A stretch of DNA of 49,063 nucleotides. Source: Oscillospiraceae bacterium (GTDB lineage Bacteria > Bacillota > Clostridia > Oscillospirales > CAG-272). Below the pieces are notes generated by a model. That model did not search any database, was not told the DNA's origin, and saw only the letters and a program-made list of their open reading frames with translations. The first letter of the stretch is position 1. Every line of letters begins with the position of its first letter. The position numbers and the translations under genes were made by a program. Where the stretch lies: NCBI GenBank assembly GCA_015065295.1, contig SVQN01000012.1:1-49063 (forward strand), in the 5' to 3' direction. Shown here piece after piece: positions 39,771-47,891 of the stretch.

Positions 39771-41519
39771 TTATTTCTTCAGCGAATTCTGCGGGATGCC
39801 CAGCATATCTTCGAGGGAGTTGGTGCAGGCCTTGACGTTGGCGGCCGCTTCCGTTTCATCCTTGCCGTTGGCGAGGATGTAGAACTTGATTTTCGGTTCC
39901 GTGCCGGACGGACGTGCCACAACAACGTTGCCGTTTTCCGTCTTGTAGTACATGACGTTCGACTTCGGAAGATTCGTACCGGTGACTTCGCCGGTGAGCA
40001 TATTCTTGGAGGTTTCCGCCTGATAGTCGCGGATGTTCACCACGCGGCTGCCCGCGATTTCGGCGGGATCGTTTGCGCGGAGCTTGTTCATCAGACCGGC
40101 GATCTGTTCCTTGCCGTCCAGACCTTCCATGTAGATTTCCGCGGAGTTTTCCATGTAGAAGCCGTACGTTTTGTACAGGGAATCAATCGCGTCGATCAGG
40201 GTCATGCCCTTGAGGGAGTAGAACGCCGCCATTTCGCAGATCAGCATGGTCGCAACCACGCCGTCCTTGTCGCGGGAGTAGGAACCCTTCATGTAGCCGT
40301 AGCTTTCTTCGTAGCCGAGAAGGTAGGTGCCTTCGCCCTTCGCTTCATGTTCGCCGATAACTTCCGCGATGAACTTGAAGCCGGTCAGAACGTTGTACAG
40401 TTCCACGTTGTGCATTTCGCAGATTCTGGTCGCCATTTCGCTTGTTACGATCGTCTTGATCGCGTACGCGTCTTCCGGCATCTTGCCCTGTTCTTCCAGT
40501 GCGGTGAAGATGTAGTCGAGCAGGAGAGAGCCCATCTGGTTGCCCGTGATGCAGTGCCATTCGCCGGACTTGTCGCGTGCCATAACGCCGACGCGGTCAC
40601 AGTCGGGGTCGTTCGCAATAATCAGGTCGGAGGACGCATATTCGGATGCAACCTTGATGCCTTCCGCGAACGCTGCCGGATATTCCGGATTCGGCTTTGC
40701 AAGGCCCGGGAAGTTTCCGTCGGGCGTCATCTGGCAGTCTACGAGATGGAGGTTCTTCACACCGATGCGGCGGAGAACTTCCGGAACAATGCGGTAGCCC
40801 GCACCGCAGAGAGGCGTGTAGACAACGTGAAGTTCGTCTGCCGCACGGCCTACGGCATCCGGATATACCTGTTCGCCGATGACGTTCTTCATGAAGATTT
40901 CGTCGAATTCCGCGCCGACCATGGTGATGAGGGATTCGTCTGCCTGGTCACGGGTGGGAACGCCGGTGAAAATGTCGGTATTGTAGATGAAGTTGGAAAC
41001 ATGATCTGCCATGTCCTTGGTCGGCTGTGCACCGTCTTCCCAGTAGAGCTTGTAGCCGTTGTAAGCCGCCGGGTTGTGGGACGCGGTGATGTTGATGCCC
41101 GCGATGCAGCCGAAGTGGCGTACACCGGCGGACAGCATGGGGGTCGGACGGAGTTCGTCGAACAGATAGACCTTGATGCCGTGCGCGGTCAGAACTTCCG
41201 CACAGCGTCTTGCGTACAGAGCGGAGTTGTTGCGGCTGTCGCAGCCGATGATGACCCCGCGTTCCTTTGCGTTTCCGCCGAGGGATTCGATGGTGCGTGC
41301 AACGCCTTCGGTCGCCTGTGCGACGGTGTAGACGTTCATCATGGCGCAGCCGGCACTCATCTTGGAGCGCAGGCCGCCGGTACCGAATTCCATGTAGGAA
41401 CCGAACCGGAACTCGATTTCTTCTTCGTTGCCTTCGATGGCGCGGAGTTCCGCCTTGGTTTCTTCGTCAACCACGTCGGATTCCAGCCATTCGAGGTATC
41501 TCTTCTTATAAATTTCCAT
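39771..41519 (-). CDS. Phosphoglucomutase / phosphomannomutase (alpha-D-phosphohexomutase)
   Basis: Interconverts glucose-1-phosphate and glucose-6-phosphate, linking glycolysis to GlgC and GlgP. The 582-residue product has the four domain motifs: the phosphoserine loop ITASHNPAAYNGYK near residue 146, the metal loop DPDCDRVGV near 311, the sugar loop GYEESYGYM near 405 and the phosphate loop RPSGTEPKIKFY near 540. Length and EFGTGGLRSKM at the start fit the PgcA group of Firmicutes. AAAGGA lies 11 bases before the ATG. Probably the mutase for the glycogen cluster. Confidence 0.93.
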   Translation of the reverse strand: MEIYKKRYLEWLESDVVDEETKAELRAIEGNEEEIEFRFGSYMEFGTGGLRSKMSAGCAMMNVYTVAQATEGVARTIESLGGNAKERGVIIGCDSRNNSALYARRCAEVLTAHGIKVYLFDELRPTPMLSAGVRHFGCIAGINITASHNPAAYNGYKLYWEDGAQPTKDMADHVSNFIYNTDIFTGVPTRDQADESLITMVGAEFDEIFMKNVIGEQVYPDAVGRAADELHVVYTPLCGAGYRIVPEVLRRIGVKNLHLVDCQMTPDGNFPGLAKPNPEYPAAFAEGIKVASEYASSDLIIANDPDCDRVGVMARDKSGEWHCITGNQMGSLLLDYIFTALEEQGKMPEDAYAIKTIVTSEMATRICEMHNVELYNVLTGFKFIAEVIGEHEAKGEGTYLLGYEESYGYMKGSYSRDKDGVVATMLICEMAAFYSLKGMTLIDAIDSLYKTYGFYMENSAEIYMEGLDGKEQIAGLMNKLRANDPAEIAGSRVVNIRDYQAETSKNMLTGEVTGTNLPKSNVMYYKTENGNVVVARPSGTEPKIKFYILANGKDETEAAANVKACTNSLEDMLGIPQNSLKK

Positions 41520-41543
41520 GATTCTGTTGATCCTTTCGGTAGA

Positions 41544-42431
41544 TTATGTCAGAATATCGTAGATTCCGGAAACATCGTAGCGGATGTGGGATGCCTCCAG
41601 AAAAATATACAGGGCTTCCAGATTCGCACCGGTGATGTCGAGCTGCAGGGTCATCGCGGGATGCTCGCCGTAGAATTCGGTCGGAGCTGTCGGAGCGGAG
41701 GTAATATTGAGAATCTCGGCACCGAGTTCCTCGCAGGAAGACAGAAATGCGCCGGTTTTCATCGTTCCCGTGATGACAACAGACAAGTCCATGTAACGCC
41801 ACGCGCCGCAGAGATCGGGGATGGAACCGGGAAGGGTACCAAGCCCTTTTTTCAGGAGCGCGAACCGCATAATGGTGTCGTCGTTCATCTCAACATCCGC
41901 TTCCAGTGCGATTTTGAGGTCGTACTTGGAAAGCAGTTTGTGGAATGAGAGCAGGGGACCGTCCGTGGAGCTGGATACCGGCAGGATGCCGTAGGTGGCG
42001 CGGTCGTAATAGACCTCTTCGCAGACTTCACGGAATCCGGGGAAATAATTCGCCGTCACCCGTTCGAAAACACGCTCGAAAATCCGGTATGCACGGTCGG
42101 AAAACGTGTTCTGCATATAGGCGATCCGCGGGGTTTCCGCCGGATTTTCATCGTCATCCCCGTAGGTGTCGATGAAGCCGAAGCTGCCCGCGGCCGTGAA
42201 TTCCTCGCAGAACCGGGCAAAATCCGGCGAAACCAGATCAACGGTAGGATTGCCGGACTGTGCGCGGTATATTCCGGCGATTTCGTCCGGCGTCAGCGTG
42301 TCGTTTTTCCGGAGTGCGAAATAGGCCGCTTCATGATAGACGCCGGCACGGACAACGGCAAGATTGGCCGCCGCCGTTTCCAGCAGATTCAGATTTTTCC
42401 GGATAACTTCCTCGTCGCCGCCGCGGATCAT
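41544..42431 (-). CDS. Prephenate-dehydratase-like protein with ACT-like C-terminus
   Basis: A 295-residue protein. Residues about 105-205 resemble prephenate dehydratase: RIAYMQNTFSDRAYRIFERV, FPGFREVCEEV, the segment YGILPVSSSTDGPLLSFHKLL and YDLKIALEADVEM. The catalytic signature P-I-E-N-S-T reads P-V-S-S-S-T, so Glu and Asn are lost while the Thr remains. The last 90 residues (DLSVVITGTMKTGAFLSS and following) look like an ACT regulatory domain. The N-terminal 100 residues have no clear chorismate-mutase motif. Its start codon overlaps the htpG stop by one base (TAATG), so it is translated with htpG. It may be a non-catalytic sensor or a diverged PheA. Confidence 0.7.
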   Translation of the reverse strand: MIRGGDEEVIRKNLNLLETAAANLAVVRAGVYHEAAYFALRKNDTLTPDEIAGIYRAQSGNPTVDLVSPDFARFCEEFTAAGSFGFIDTYGDDDENPAETPRIAYMQNTFSDRAYRIFERVFERVTANYFPGFREVCEEVYYDRATYGILPVSSSTDGPLLSFHKLLSKYDLKIALEADVEMNDDTIMRFALLKKGLGTLPGSIPDLCGAWRYMDLSVVITGTMKTGAFLSSCEELGAEILNITSAPTAPTEFYGEHPAMTLQLDITGANLEALYIFLEASHIRYDVSGIYDILT

Positions 42432-44320
42432 TACAGTTTACCCAGAATGTCGTAGCTGTCGTTCAGGAAGGCAACCAGTTCGTCGGCAGTCAGCGGACGC
42501 TGGGACAGGGACGAGAGCATATAAATCTGACGTGCGATGGTTTCCGCGAGATCGTTACGGCCTTCTTCCGTAAGGGAAATCAGCTTGTCAACCAGCGGAG
42601 ACGCGGTATTCAGAATAAGCGTCTGGTCGAGCGGCATTCCCGCACCCATGTTGTAGAGCTTCATCATGTCGTTCATACGGCGCGCTTCTTCGGAAATGTT
42701 GAGCAGCGCGGGCGTGGACGTATCCTTCAGACGGTCGAATTCCACCTTTGTGGATTCTCCGGCGATCTTTTTGAACAGGTCAGCAACGGCGGTGTTTTCC
42801 GTCTTGTCGCCGTCTGCCTTGAGAACGTCCGCGATTTCCGCGTCGATGCGGCAGAACTTCACGCCTTCACGGTTCTGTTCCACGGTGTGGATGAACTGCG
42901 TGTCGATCACGCGGTCGAGCAGAACCACGTCAATGCCCGCGTCGCGGAACATGGCGATGTACTTCGACTGCGCGGTCGCGTCGTTGGCGTAGTAAATCTT
43001 GTTTTCGTGGGTTTCCTTTGCCGAGTCGAGATATTCGTCGAGGGTCACAAACCCGCCGCCGCACTTCTCAAACAGGATATTCGCATTCACGCGGTCGTAG
43101 AACTTCTTGTCGCGCATACAGCCGTATTCGACAAAGGTTTTCAGATCGCGCCAGATGGATTCAAAGTTTTCGCGGTCGTTCGTGAACATCTGGTTCAGCT
43201 TGTCCGCCACCTTCTTGGTGATATGCGCGGAAATCTTGGAAACATAGCCGCTGTTCTGGAGATAGCTTCTCGAAACGTTCAGCGGGAGTTCGGGACAGTC
43301 GAGAACGCCCTTGAGCATCAGAAGATATTCCGGGATGACTTCCTTGATGTTGTCCGCAACGAATACCTGATTGTAGTACAGCTTGACCTGCCCTTCGAGG
43401 CTTTCGTATTCGTTGGAAATGCGCGGGAAGTAGAGAATTCCCTTGAAGTTCAGCGGGTAGTCGGCCTTAAGATGGATGTGGAACAGCGGTTCCTTCCAGT
43501 CGGAGAAGACCTTGCGGTAGAATTCCTTGTAGTCCTCGTCGGTGCAGTCGGAGGGATTCTTCTGCCACAGGGGTTCGGTGTCGTTGATCGGCTGGGGTTC
43601 CTTCGCTTCATGCTTATGTTCACAGTCCGGATCATCGCAGTCACAGTCGTGATCGTCTTCCGCATTCGCATCTTCAAAGAAGATCGGAACGGGCATGAAC
43701 GCGCAGTATTTGCCGAGGACTTCCTTCAGCTTGTATTCGGAGAGGAATTCCTTTCCTTCGTCGTTGATGTGCATCACAACGGCAGTGCCGAATCCGTCAA
43801 GGAGTCCGTCTTCATCGTCATAGTCGTTTTCGATTTCGTAATTGCCGTCTTCGCCGCAGCTCCACTTGACGCAGGGTGCGCCGGTGTAGGACTTCGTGAT
43901 GACATCTACGGTGTCGCTGACCATGAAGGAGGAGTAGAAGCCGAGACCGAAGTGACCAATGATGCCGTTCTGCTGGGCATCGCTGTTTTCGCCTTCGTAC
44001 TTCTGGATGAATTCCAGTGCGCCGGAGAGGGCGATCTGGCAGATATATTTCTTGACTTCTTCTTCCGTCATGCCGATGCCGTTGTCAATGACGGTCAGCG
44101 TGGACGCATCCTTGTCGAGGATCACGCGGATTTTTGCATCAAGGTCGATGTCCTTCGCTTCGCCGAGAGAAATGAGACGACGCAGCTTGGTGATCGCGTC
44201 GCACGCATTGGACGTGATTTCACGCAGGAAGATTTCCTTTTCGGAATAGAGCCATTTTTTGATGATCGGGAAAATGTGTTCGAGTTCGATGGAAATTCCA
44301 CCGTGCTGGGTAGTTGCCAT
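42431..44320 (-). CDS. htpG: Hsp90-family chaperone HtpG with Cys/His-rich linker
   Basis: ATP-driven chaperone. The 629-residue product has the N-terminal GHKL ATPase (IFLREITSNACDAITKLRR; VIDNGIGMTEEEV; IGHFGLGFYSSFMV), middle domain (WKEPLFHIHLKADYPLNF, GVLDCPELPLNVSRSYLQ) and C-terminal dimerisation domain. Between the N and middle domains is an unusual insert at residues 220-238 holding Cys226, Cys228, Cys233, His224, His235, His237 and several Asp. Such a cluster could bind a metal. GGAGG lies 9 bases before the ATG. A strong sigma-A promoter is upstream; no CIRCE was found. Confidence 0.95.
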   Translation of the reverse strand: MATTQHGGISIELEHIFPIIKKWLYSEKEIFLREITSNACDAITKLRRLISLGEAKDIDLDAKIRVILDKDASTLTVIDNGIGMTEEEVKKYICQIALSGALEFIQKYEGENSDAQQNGIIGHFGLGFYSSFMVSDTVDVITKSYTGAPCVKWSCGEDGNYEIENDYDDEDGLLDGFGTAVVMHINDEGKEFLSEYKLKEVLGKYCAFMPVPIFFEDANAEDDHDCDCDDPDCEHKHEAKEPQPINDTEPLWQKNPSDCTDEDYKEFYRKVFSDWKEPLFHIHLKADYPLNFKGILYFPRISNEYESLEGQVKLYYNQVFVADNIKEVIPEYLLMLKGVLDCPELPLNVSRSYLQNSGYVSKISAHITKKVADKLNQMFTNDRENFESIWRDLKTFVEYGCMRDKKFYDRVNANILFEKCGGGFVTLDEYLDSAKETHENKIYYANDATAQSKYIAMFRDAGIDVVLLDRVIDTQFIHTVEQNREGVKFCRIDAEIADVLKADGDKTENTAVADLFKKIAGESTKVEFDRLKDTSTPALLNISEEARRMNDMMKLYNMGAGMPLDQTLILNTASPLVDKLISLTEEGRNDLAETIARQIYMLSSLSQRPLTADELVAFLNDSYDILGKL

Positions 44321-44382
44321 GAATATTTGCCTCCGTTTGTATAACGGTATAACGCCGTGTGTTAATTATTTCATACCTTATA

Positions 44383-44411
44383 ATTATATACCACAAACAG
44401 AGGTTTGTCAA
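44383..44411 (-). promoter_or_regulatory. htpG promoter
   Basis: Minus-strand TTGACA (44406-44411) and TATAAT (44383-44388), exactly 17 bases apart, the best consensus match in the window. Confidence 0.85.
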
Positions 44412-44460
44412 GAATTTCCCTGTGACGGAAATGTAAGAAAGTGATGACCGAAAAACAAAG

Positions 44461-44508
44461 AAATCGGGGAAATTCCGCATGAAACATGGAAAATCTCCCC
44501 CGATTTTT
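44461..44508. terminator. Terminator after the phosphoribosyltransferase gene
   Basis: AAATCGGGG (44461-44469) and CCCCGATTT (44498-44506) with a 28-base loop, T runs on both strands. It lies between the phosphoribosyltransferase stop and the htpG promoter. Confidence 0.65.
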
Positions 44509-44515
44509 CAAAAAA

Positions 44516-45085
44516 TCAGTGAATCGTACCTTCGATGACTGTCCCGTCCGGATGGAACAGGGGCAGTTTTTCCAGATAAATAAGGTCTTCGCGCACCTGA
44601 GCGTCACCTTCGGCAAGGATCGCCATCCGCCCGACGATGTTTCCGCCGGCGGCATTCACAAGCTGTTCCACTGCCGCGAGGGATTCCCCGGTCGAAATAA
44701 CGTCGTCCACGATCAGAATCTTCGCGCCGTTCATGAGTTCCGCGTCCGCCTTGTCTAGGAACAGACTCTGTTCGCCGGCGGTTGTGATGGACTGAACCTT
44801 CACTTCAAACACGCCGCTCATGTACGCCTTTGCCTTTTTGCGCGCGACAAAATACTTCTGATTTCCGGCAAGTCTCGCCATTTCGTGCGCGAGCGGAATA
44901 CCCTTTGCTTCCGCCGTGATGATGTAATCATATTCCGGAGCAATCTTCAGCAGAGCATCCGCCGCCGCTGTCGTCAGTTCGGGATCCCCGAAAATAACGA
45001 ACGCCCCGATTGCCAGATTTTCATTCAGCGGACAGATCGGCAGGGCACGATCCACACCCGCAATGGTCATAGGATAAGTCAGCAT
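44516..45085 (-). CDS. Purine-type phosphoribosyltransferase (Apt-like)
   Basis: A 189-residue type I phosphoribosyltransferase. The PRPP loop ILIVDDVISTGES is near residue 124. DYIITAEAKGIPLAHEMARLAG and FVARKKAKAYM match the adenine/xanthine branch. The substrate base cannot be decided. AAAGGA lies 12 bases before the ATG. It is downstream of pheT and separated from it by a hairpin repeat, so it may be made from its own message. Confidence 0.85.
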   Translation of the reverse strand: MLTYPMTIAGVDRALPICPLNENLAIGAFVIFGDPELTTAAADALLKIAPEYDYIITAEAKGIPLAHEMARLAGNQKYFVARKKAKAYMSGVFEVKVQSITTAGEQSLFLDKADAELMNGAKILIVDDVISTGESLAAVEQLVNAAGGNIVGRMAILAEGDAQVREDLIYLEKLPLFHPDGTVIEGTIH

Positions 45086-45102
45086 CGTAATATATCCTTT
45101 CT

Positions 45103-45197
45103 GTAAATCCGCACAAACTTTGTCAAACCATTTATTTTGAAAGTTTTTGAGGATGGGGTTTGGGGAAGGAACTTTTTTTAAAAAGTTCCTTCCCCAA
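45103..45197 (-). repeat. Hairpin repeat copy 10
   Basis: Minus-strand orientation: TTGGGGAAGGAACTTTTT / AAAAAGTTCCTTCCCCAA (45160-45197), ACCCCATCCTCAAAAACTTT, and the tail GTTTGTGCGGATTTA just before the ribosome site of the phosphoribosyltransferase gene. Confidence 0.85.
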
Positions 45198-45207
45198 GAA
45201 ATCCTAT

Positions 45208-47622
45208 TTATCTCAGCTTAACCCCGAGTTCGGTTTCGAGGGCACCGAGGATGGCAGCAACAGCTTCGTCAGCTTCGGTGTCGGTCAGGGTTTTGTCTTC
45301 GCCGCGCAGCATGACCGCGTAGGACATACTCTTCTTGCCTTCGCCGATCTGCGGACCGCGGTAGATGTCGAACAGTTCAACATTGGCAACGAGCTTGTTC
45401 GCAGCCTTGATGACCGCTGCTACGGAACCGGCTTCCACAGTTTCGTCACAGACGAAGGAGAAGTCGCGTTCGATCGCGGGATGCTTCGGGATTGCGGTGT
45501 AGCGGATTTCCACACGGCGTGCATCGTAGATCGCGTCAAGCGCGAGTTCCGCGAGGTAAACCTTGCAGCCGATGCCGTAGTTGTCGGCGGTTTCCGGATG
45601 CGCTTCACCGAATACGCCGAGACTTACGTCGCCGACAAAAATTTCCGCACATCTGCCCGGATGGAACGCCGGTTCGGTCTTGCAGCTCTTGAAGGCTGCA
45701 TTTGCAATGCCGGCGATGCCGAGGATCGCTTCAATGTAACCCTTCATGCGGTAGAAACCGACCTTGTCGTCCGCGGAGGTGAAGCCGAGGGTCAGACGGG
45801 CAGGTTCGTTCGGAAGTTCGTTTTCGGATGTGGGCAGATATACCTTTGCGTTTTCAAACAGAAGCATATCGCGGTTCTTCACGCTGTAGTTGTCCGCGAG
45901 AACCTTCAGCATGGACGGCAGAGCGGTCGTACGCATAACGGAAGTATCTTCGCCGAGCGGGTTGGAGATCACTACGCACTTGCGGCGGATGTCGTCGGCG
46001 GCAAGACGGATCTTGTCATAATAGGACGGGGAAACGAAGGAGAAGGTCTCGATTTCGTTGAAGCCCATGCCGACCAGCATATCATGCAGACGGACGTCGA
46101 AGCTCTGACGTTCGGTTCTTGCGCCGACAGTCGGGCTTGCGGAATTGGAAAGGGTGGACTGGATTTCGTTGTAGCCGTACATACGGATGATTTCTTCGGC
46201 GAGGTCGTTCATGCAGCGGACGTCGTCGCGGAAGAAGGGAACCGTTACGGTACCCAGGTCGTCGGAAACTTCGAAGTCGAGCTTACGGAGAGTTTCCGCC
46301 ATATATTCCTGAGTAAGATTTACGCCGAGGAAGTTGTTGATCACGTCAGCGTCAAGCGGGAGGGTTGCCTTTTCCTTCCTGGTCGGGTAAACGTCGATGG
46401 TACCGCTTACAACCTCGCCTGCGCCGAGAAGTTCAACGAGTTCACACGCACGGTCGAGAGCGGGCATGGTGTTTTCGCAGTCCAGACCCTTTTCGAAACG
46501 TGCGGAGGATTCGGTTCTCATACCGAGCTTCTTCGCGGTAACGCGGACGTTGCCCGGATGGAAGGTCGCGGATTCGAAGACAACCGTTGCGGTTTCGTCG
46601 GTGATTTCGCTGTTTTCGCCGCCCATAACGCCTGCGAGAGCAACTGCCTTCTTGCTGTCGGCAATCACGAGCATGGTGGAGTCGAGGTCGTGCGGAATGC
46701 TGTCGAGGGAGATGAACTTTTCGCCGTCTTCCGCCTTGCGGACGTTGATGGACGCACCGTCGAGGCAGCGGTAGTCGAAGGCGTGCATCGGCTGACCGTA
46801 TTCGAGCATGACATAGTTGGTGATGTCAACGATGTTGTTGATCGGACGAACGCCGGAGGAACGCAGCTTCATGCGGAGCCACAGCGGAGAGGGAGCGATC
46901 TTGACGTTCTTGACAACACGGGAGGAATAACGGTAGCAGTGTTCGGTGTCGGTGATCTTGACGTTGAGGTAGTTGGAGATGTCATCGCCGTCGGCGGAGG
47001 TGTATTCATGCTTCGGGGTCGCAATGCTGAGTTCCTTGCCGAAGGTAACGGCGGATTCACGCGCGAGACCGAGAACGGAGAGACAGTCGGGACGGTTGGA
47101 GGTGATTTCGAATTCCACAACGGTGTCGCGGAGGCCGAGAGCTTCGACCATATCTGCGCCGAGCGGAATATCGTCCAGACCGACATGGTTGAGGATCAGG
47201 ATGCCGTCTTCGATGGCACCGGGCATATCGTTGAGGGAGAGACCGAGTTCGGCGATGGAGCAGAACATCCCTTCGGAAACTTCGCCGCGGAGCTTGCCCT
47301 TCTTGATCTTCACGTCGCCCGGAAGATGTGCGCCGTCGCGTGCAACGGGAACAACCGCGCCTTCGAATACGTTGGTAGCGGCGGTGATAACCTGGATGGG
47401 AGCGTCGATGCCGACGTCAACCTTGCAGATCACGAGACGTTCTGCGTTCGGATGACGGGAGATTTCGAGAATCTTGCCGCAGACAACACCGGAAATGTCG
47501 GTGCCGATTTCTTCATAACCTTCGACCTTGCTTCCGGACATAGTCATCCGGTCGCAGTAATCTTTTATCGTAATGTCGCTGACATCGGTATAGTCAGCGA
47601 GCCATTTCATGGAAAGCTGCAT
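45208..47622 (-). CDS. pheT: Phenylalanine-tRNA ligase, beta subunit
   Basis: Beta chain of the alpha2-beta2 synthetase that charges tRNA-Phe. The 804-residue product has the N-terminal MQLSMKWLADY, the tRNA-binding domain (GKILEISRHPNAERLVICKV), B3/B4 editing domain (FEITSNRPDCLSVLGLARE; GVRPINNIVDITNYVMLEYG), B5 and the C-terminal anticodon-binding FDX-ACB domain (RYTAIPKHPAIERDFSFV, GEGKKSMSYAVMLR). The start at 47622 matches the conserved N-terminus; upstream in-frame codons come from a hairpin repeat. AAAGG is upstream. It is separated from pheS by a kinase gene, which is unusual. Confidence 0.96.
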   Translation of the reverse strand: MQLSMKWLADYTDVSDITIKDYCDRMTMSGSKVEGYEEIGTDISGVVCGKILEISRHPNAERLVICKVDVGIDAPIQVITAATNVFEGAVVPVARDGAHLPGDVKIKKGKLRGEVSEGMFCSIAELGLSLNDMPGAIEDGILILNHVGLDDIPLGADMVEALGLRDTVVEFEITSNRPDCLSVLGLARESAVTFGKELSIATPKHEYTSADGDDISNYLNVKITDTEHCYRYSSRVVKNVKIAPSPLWLRMKLRSSGVRPINNIVDITNYVMLEYGQPMHAFDYRCLDGASINVRKAEDGEKFISLDSIPHDLDSTMLVIADSKKAVALAGVMGGENSEITDETATVVFESATFHPGNVRVTAKKLGMRTESSARFEKGLDCENTMPALDRACELVELLGAGEVVSGTIDVYPTRKEKATLPLDADVINNFLGVNLTQEYMAETLRKLDFEVSDDLGTVTVPFFRDDVRCMNDLAEEIIRMYGYNEIQSTLSNSASPTVGARTERQSFDVRLHDMLVGMGFNEIETFSFVSPSYYDKIRLAADDIRRKCVVISNPLGEDTSVMRTTALPSMLKVLADNYSVKNRDMLLFENAKVYLPTSENELPNEPARLTLGFTSADDKVGFYRMKGYIEAILGIAGIANAAFKSCKTEPAFHPGRCAEIFVGDVSLGVFGEAHPETADNYGIGCKVYLAELALDAIYDARRVEIRYTAIPKHPAIERDFSFVCDETVEAGSVAAVIKAANKLVANVELFDIYRGPQIGEGKKSMSYAVMLRGEDKTLTDTEADEAVAAILGALETELGVKLR

Positions 47623-47655
47623 GGTATAGATACCTTTCTTATTTAATTGGGATTC

Positions 47656-47752
47656 TTGGGGAAGGAACTTTTTGGAAAAAGTTCCTTCCCCAAACCCCAT
47701 CTTCAAAAACTTTTATACGGAATAGGACAGACAAAGTTAGGTGCAGATTTGG
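47656..47752 (+). repeat. Hairpin repeat copy 11, tail-to-tail with copy 12
   Basis: TTGGGGAAGGAACTTTTT / AAAAAGTTCCTTCCCCAA (47656-47693), ACCCCATCTTCAAAAACTTTT, and a tail ACAAAGTTAGGTGCAGATTT. Confidence 0.85.
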
Positions 47753-47790
47753 AATACCAAACCGTCAGCGCAGTTTACAAAATTACATAA

Positions 47791-47883
47791 CTGTAAATTT
47801 GCACTCACTATGTCATACCTTTTCGTTTGAAGTTTTTTGAAAGGGGCTTGGGGAAAACTTTTTTTCAAAAAAGTTTTCCCCAA
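47791..47883 (-). repeat. Hairpin repeat copy 12, tail-to-tail with copy 11
   Basis: Minus-strand orientation: TTGGGGAAAACTTTTTT / AAAAAAGTTTTCCCCAA (47848-47883), GCCCCTTTCAAAAAACTT, and a tail GAGTGCAAATTTACAG. Confidence 0.85.
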
Positions 47884-47891
47884 TTATTCAC

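Noticed and set aside
8174-47883. Reading the hairpin repeats as a CRISPR array
   Set aside because: Copies are scattered over 40 kb, in both directions, with no regular spacers and no cas genes.
8174-47883. Calling every hairpin repeat a simple intrinsic terminator
   Set aside because: No T run follows the GC-rich outer stem, several copies lie upstream of genes, and real terminators with T runs are found separately, for example at 14457 and 39624.
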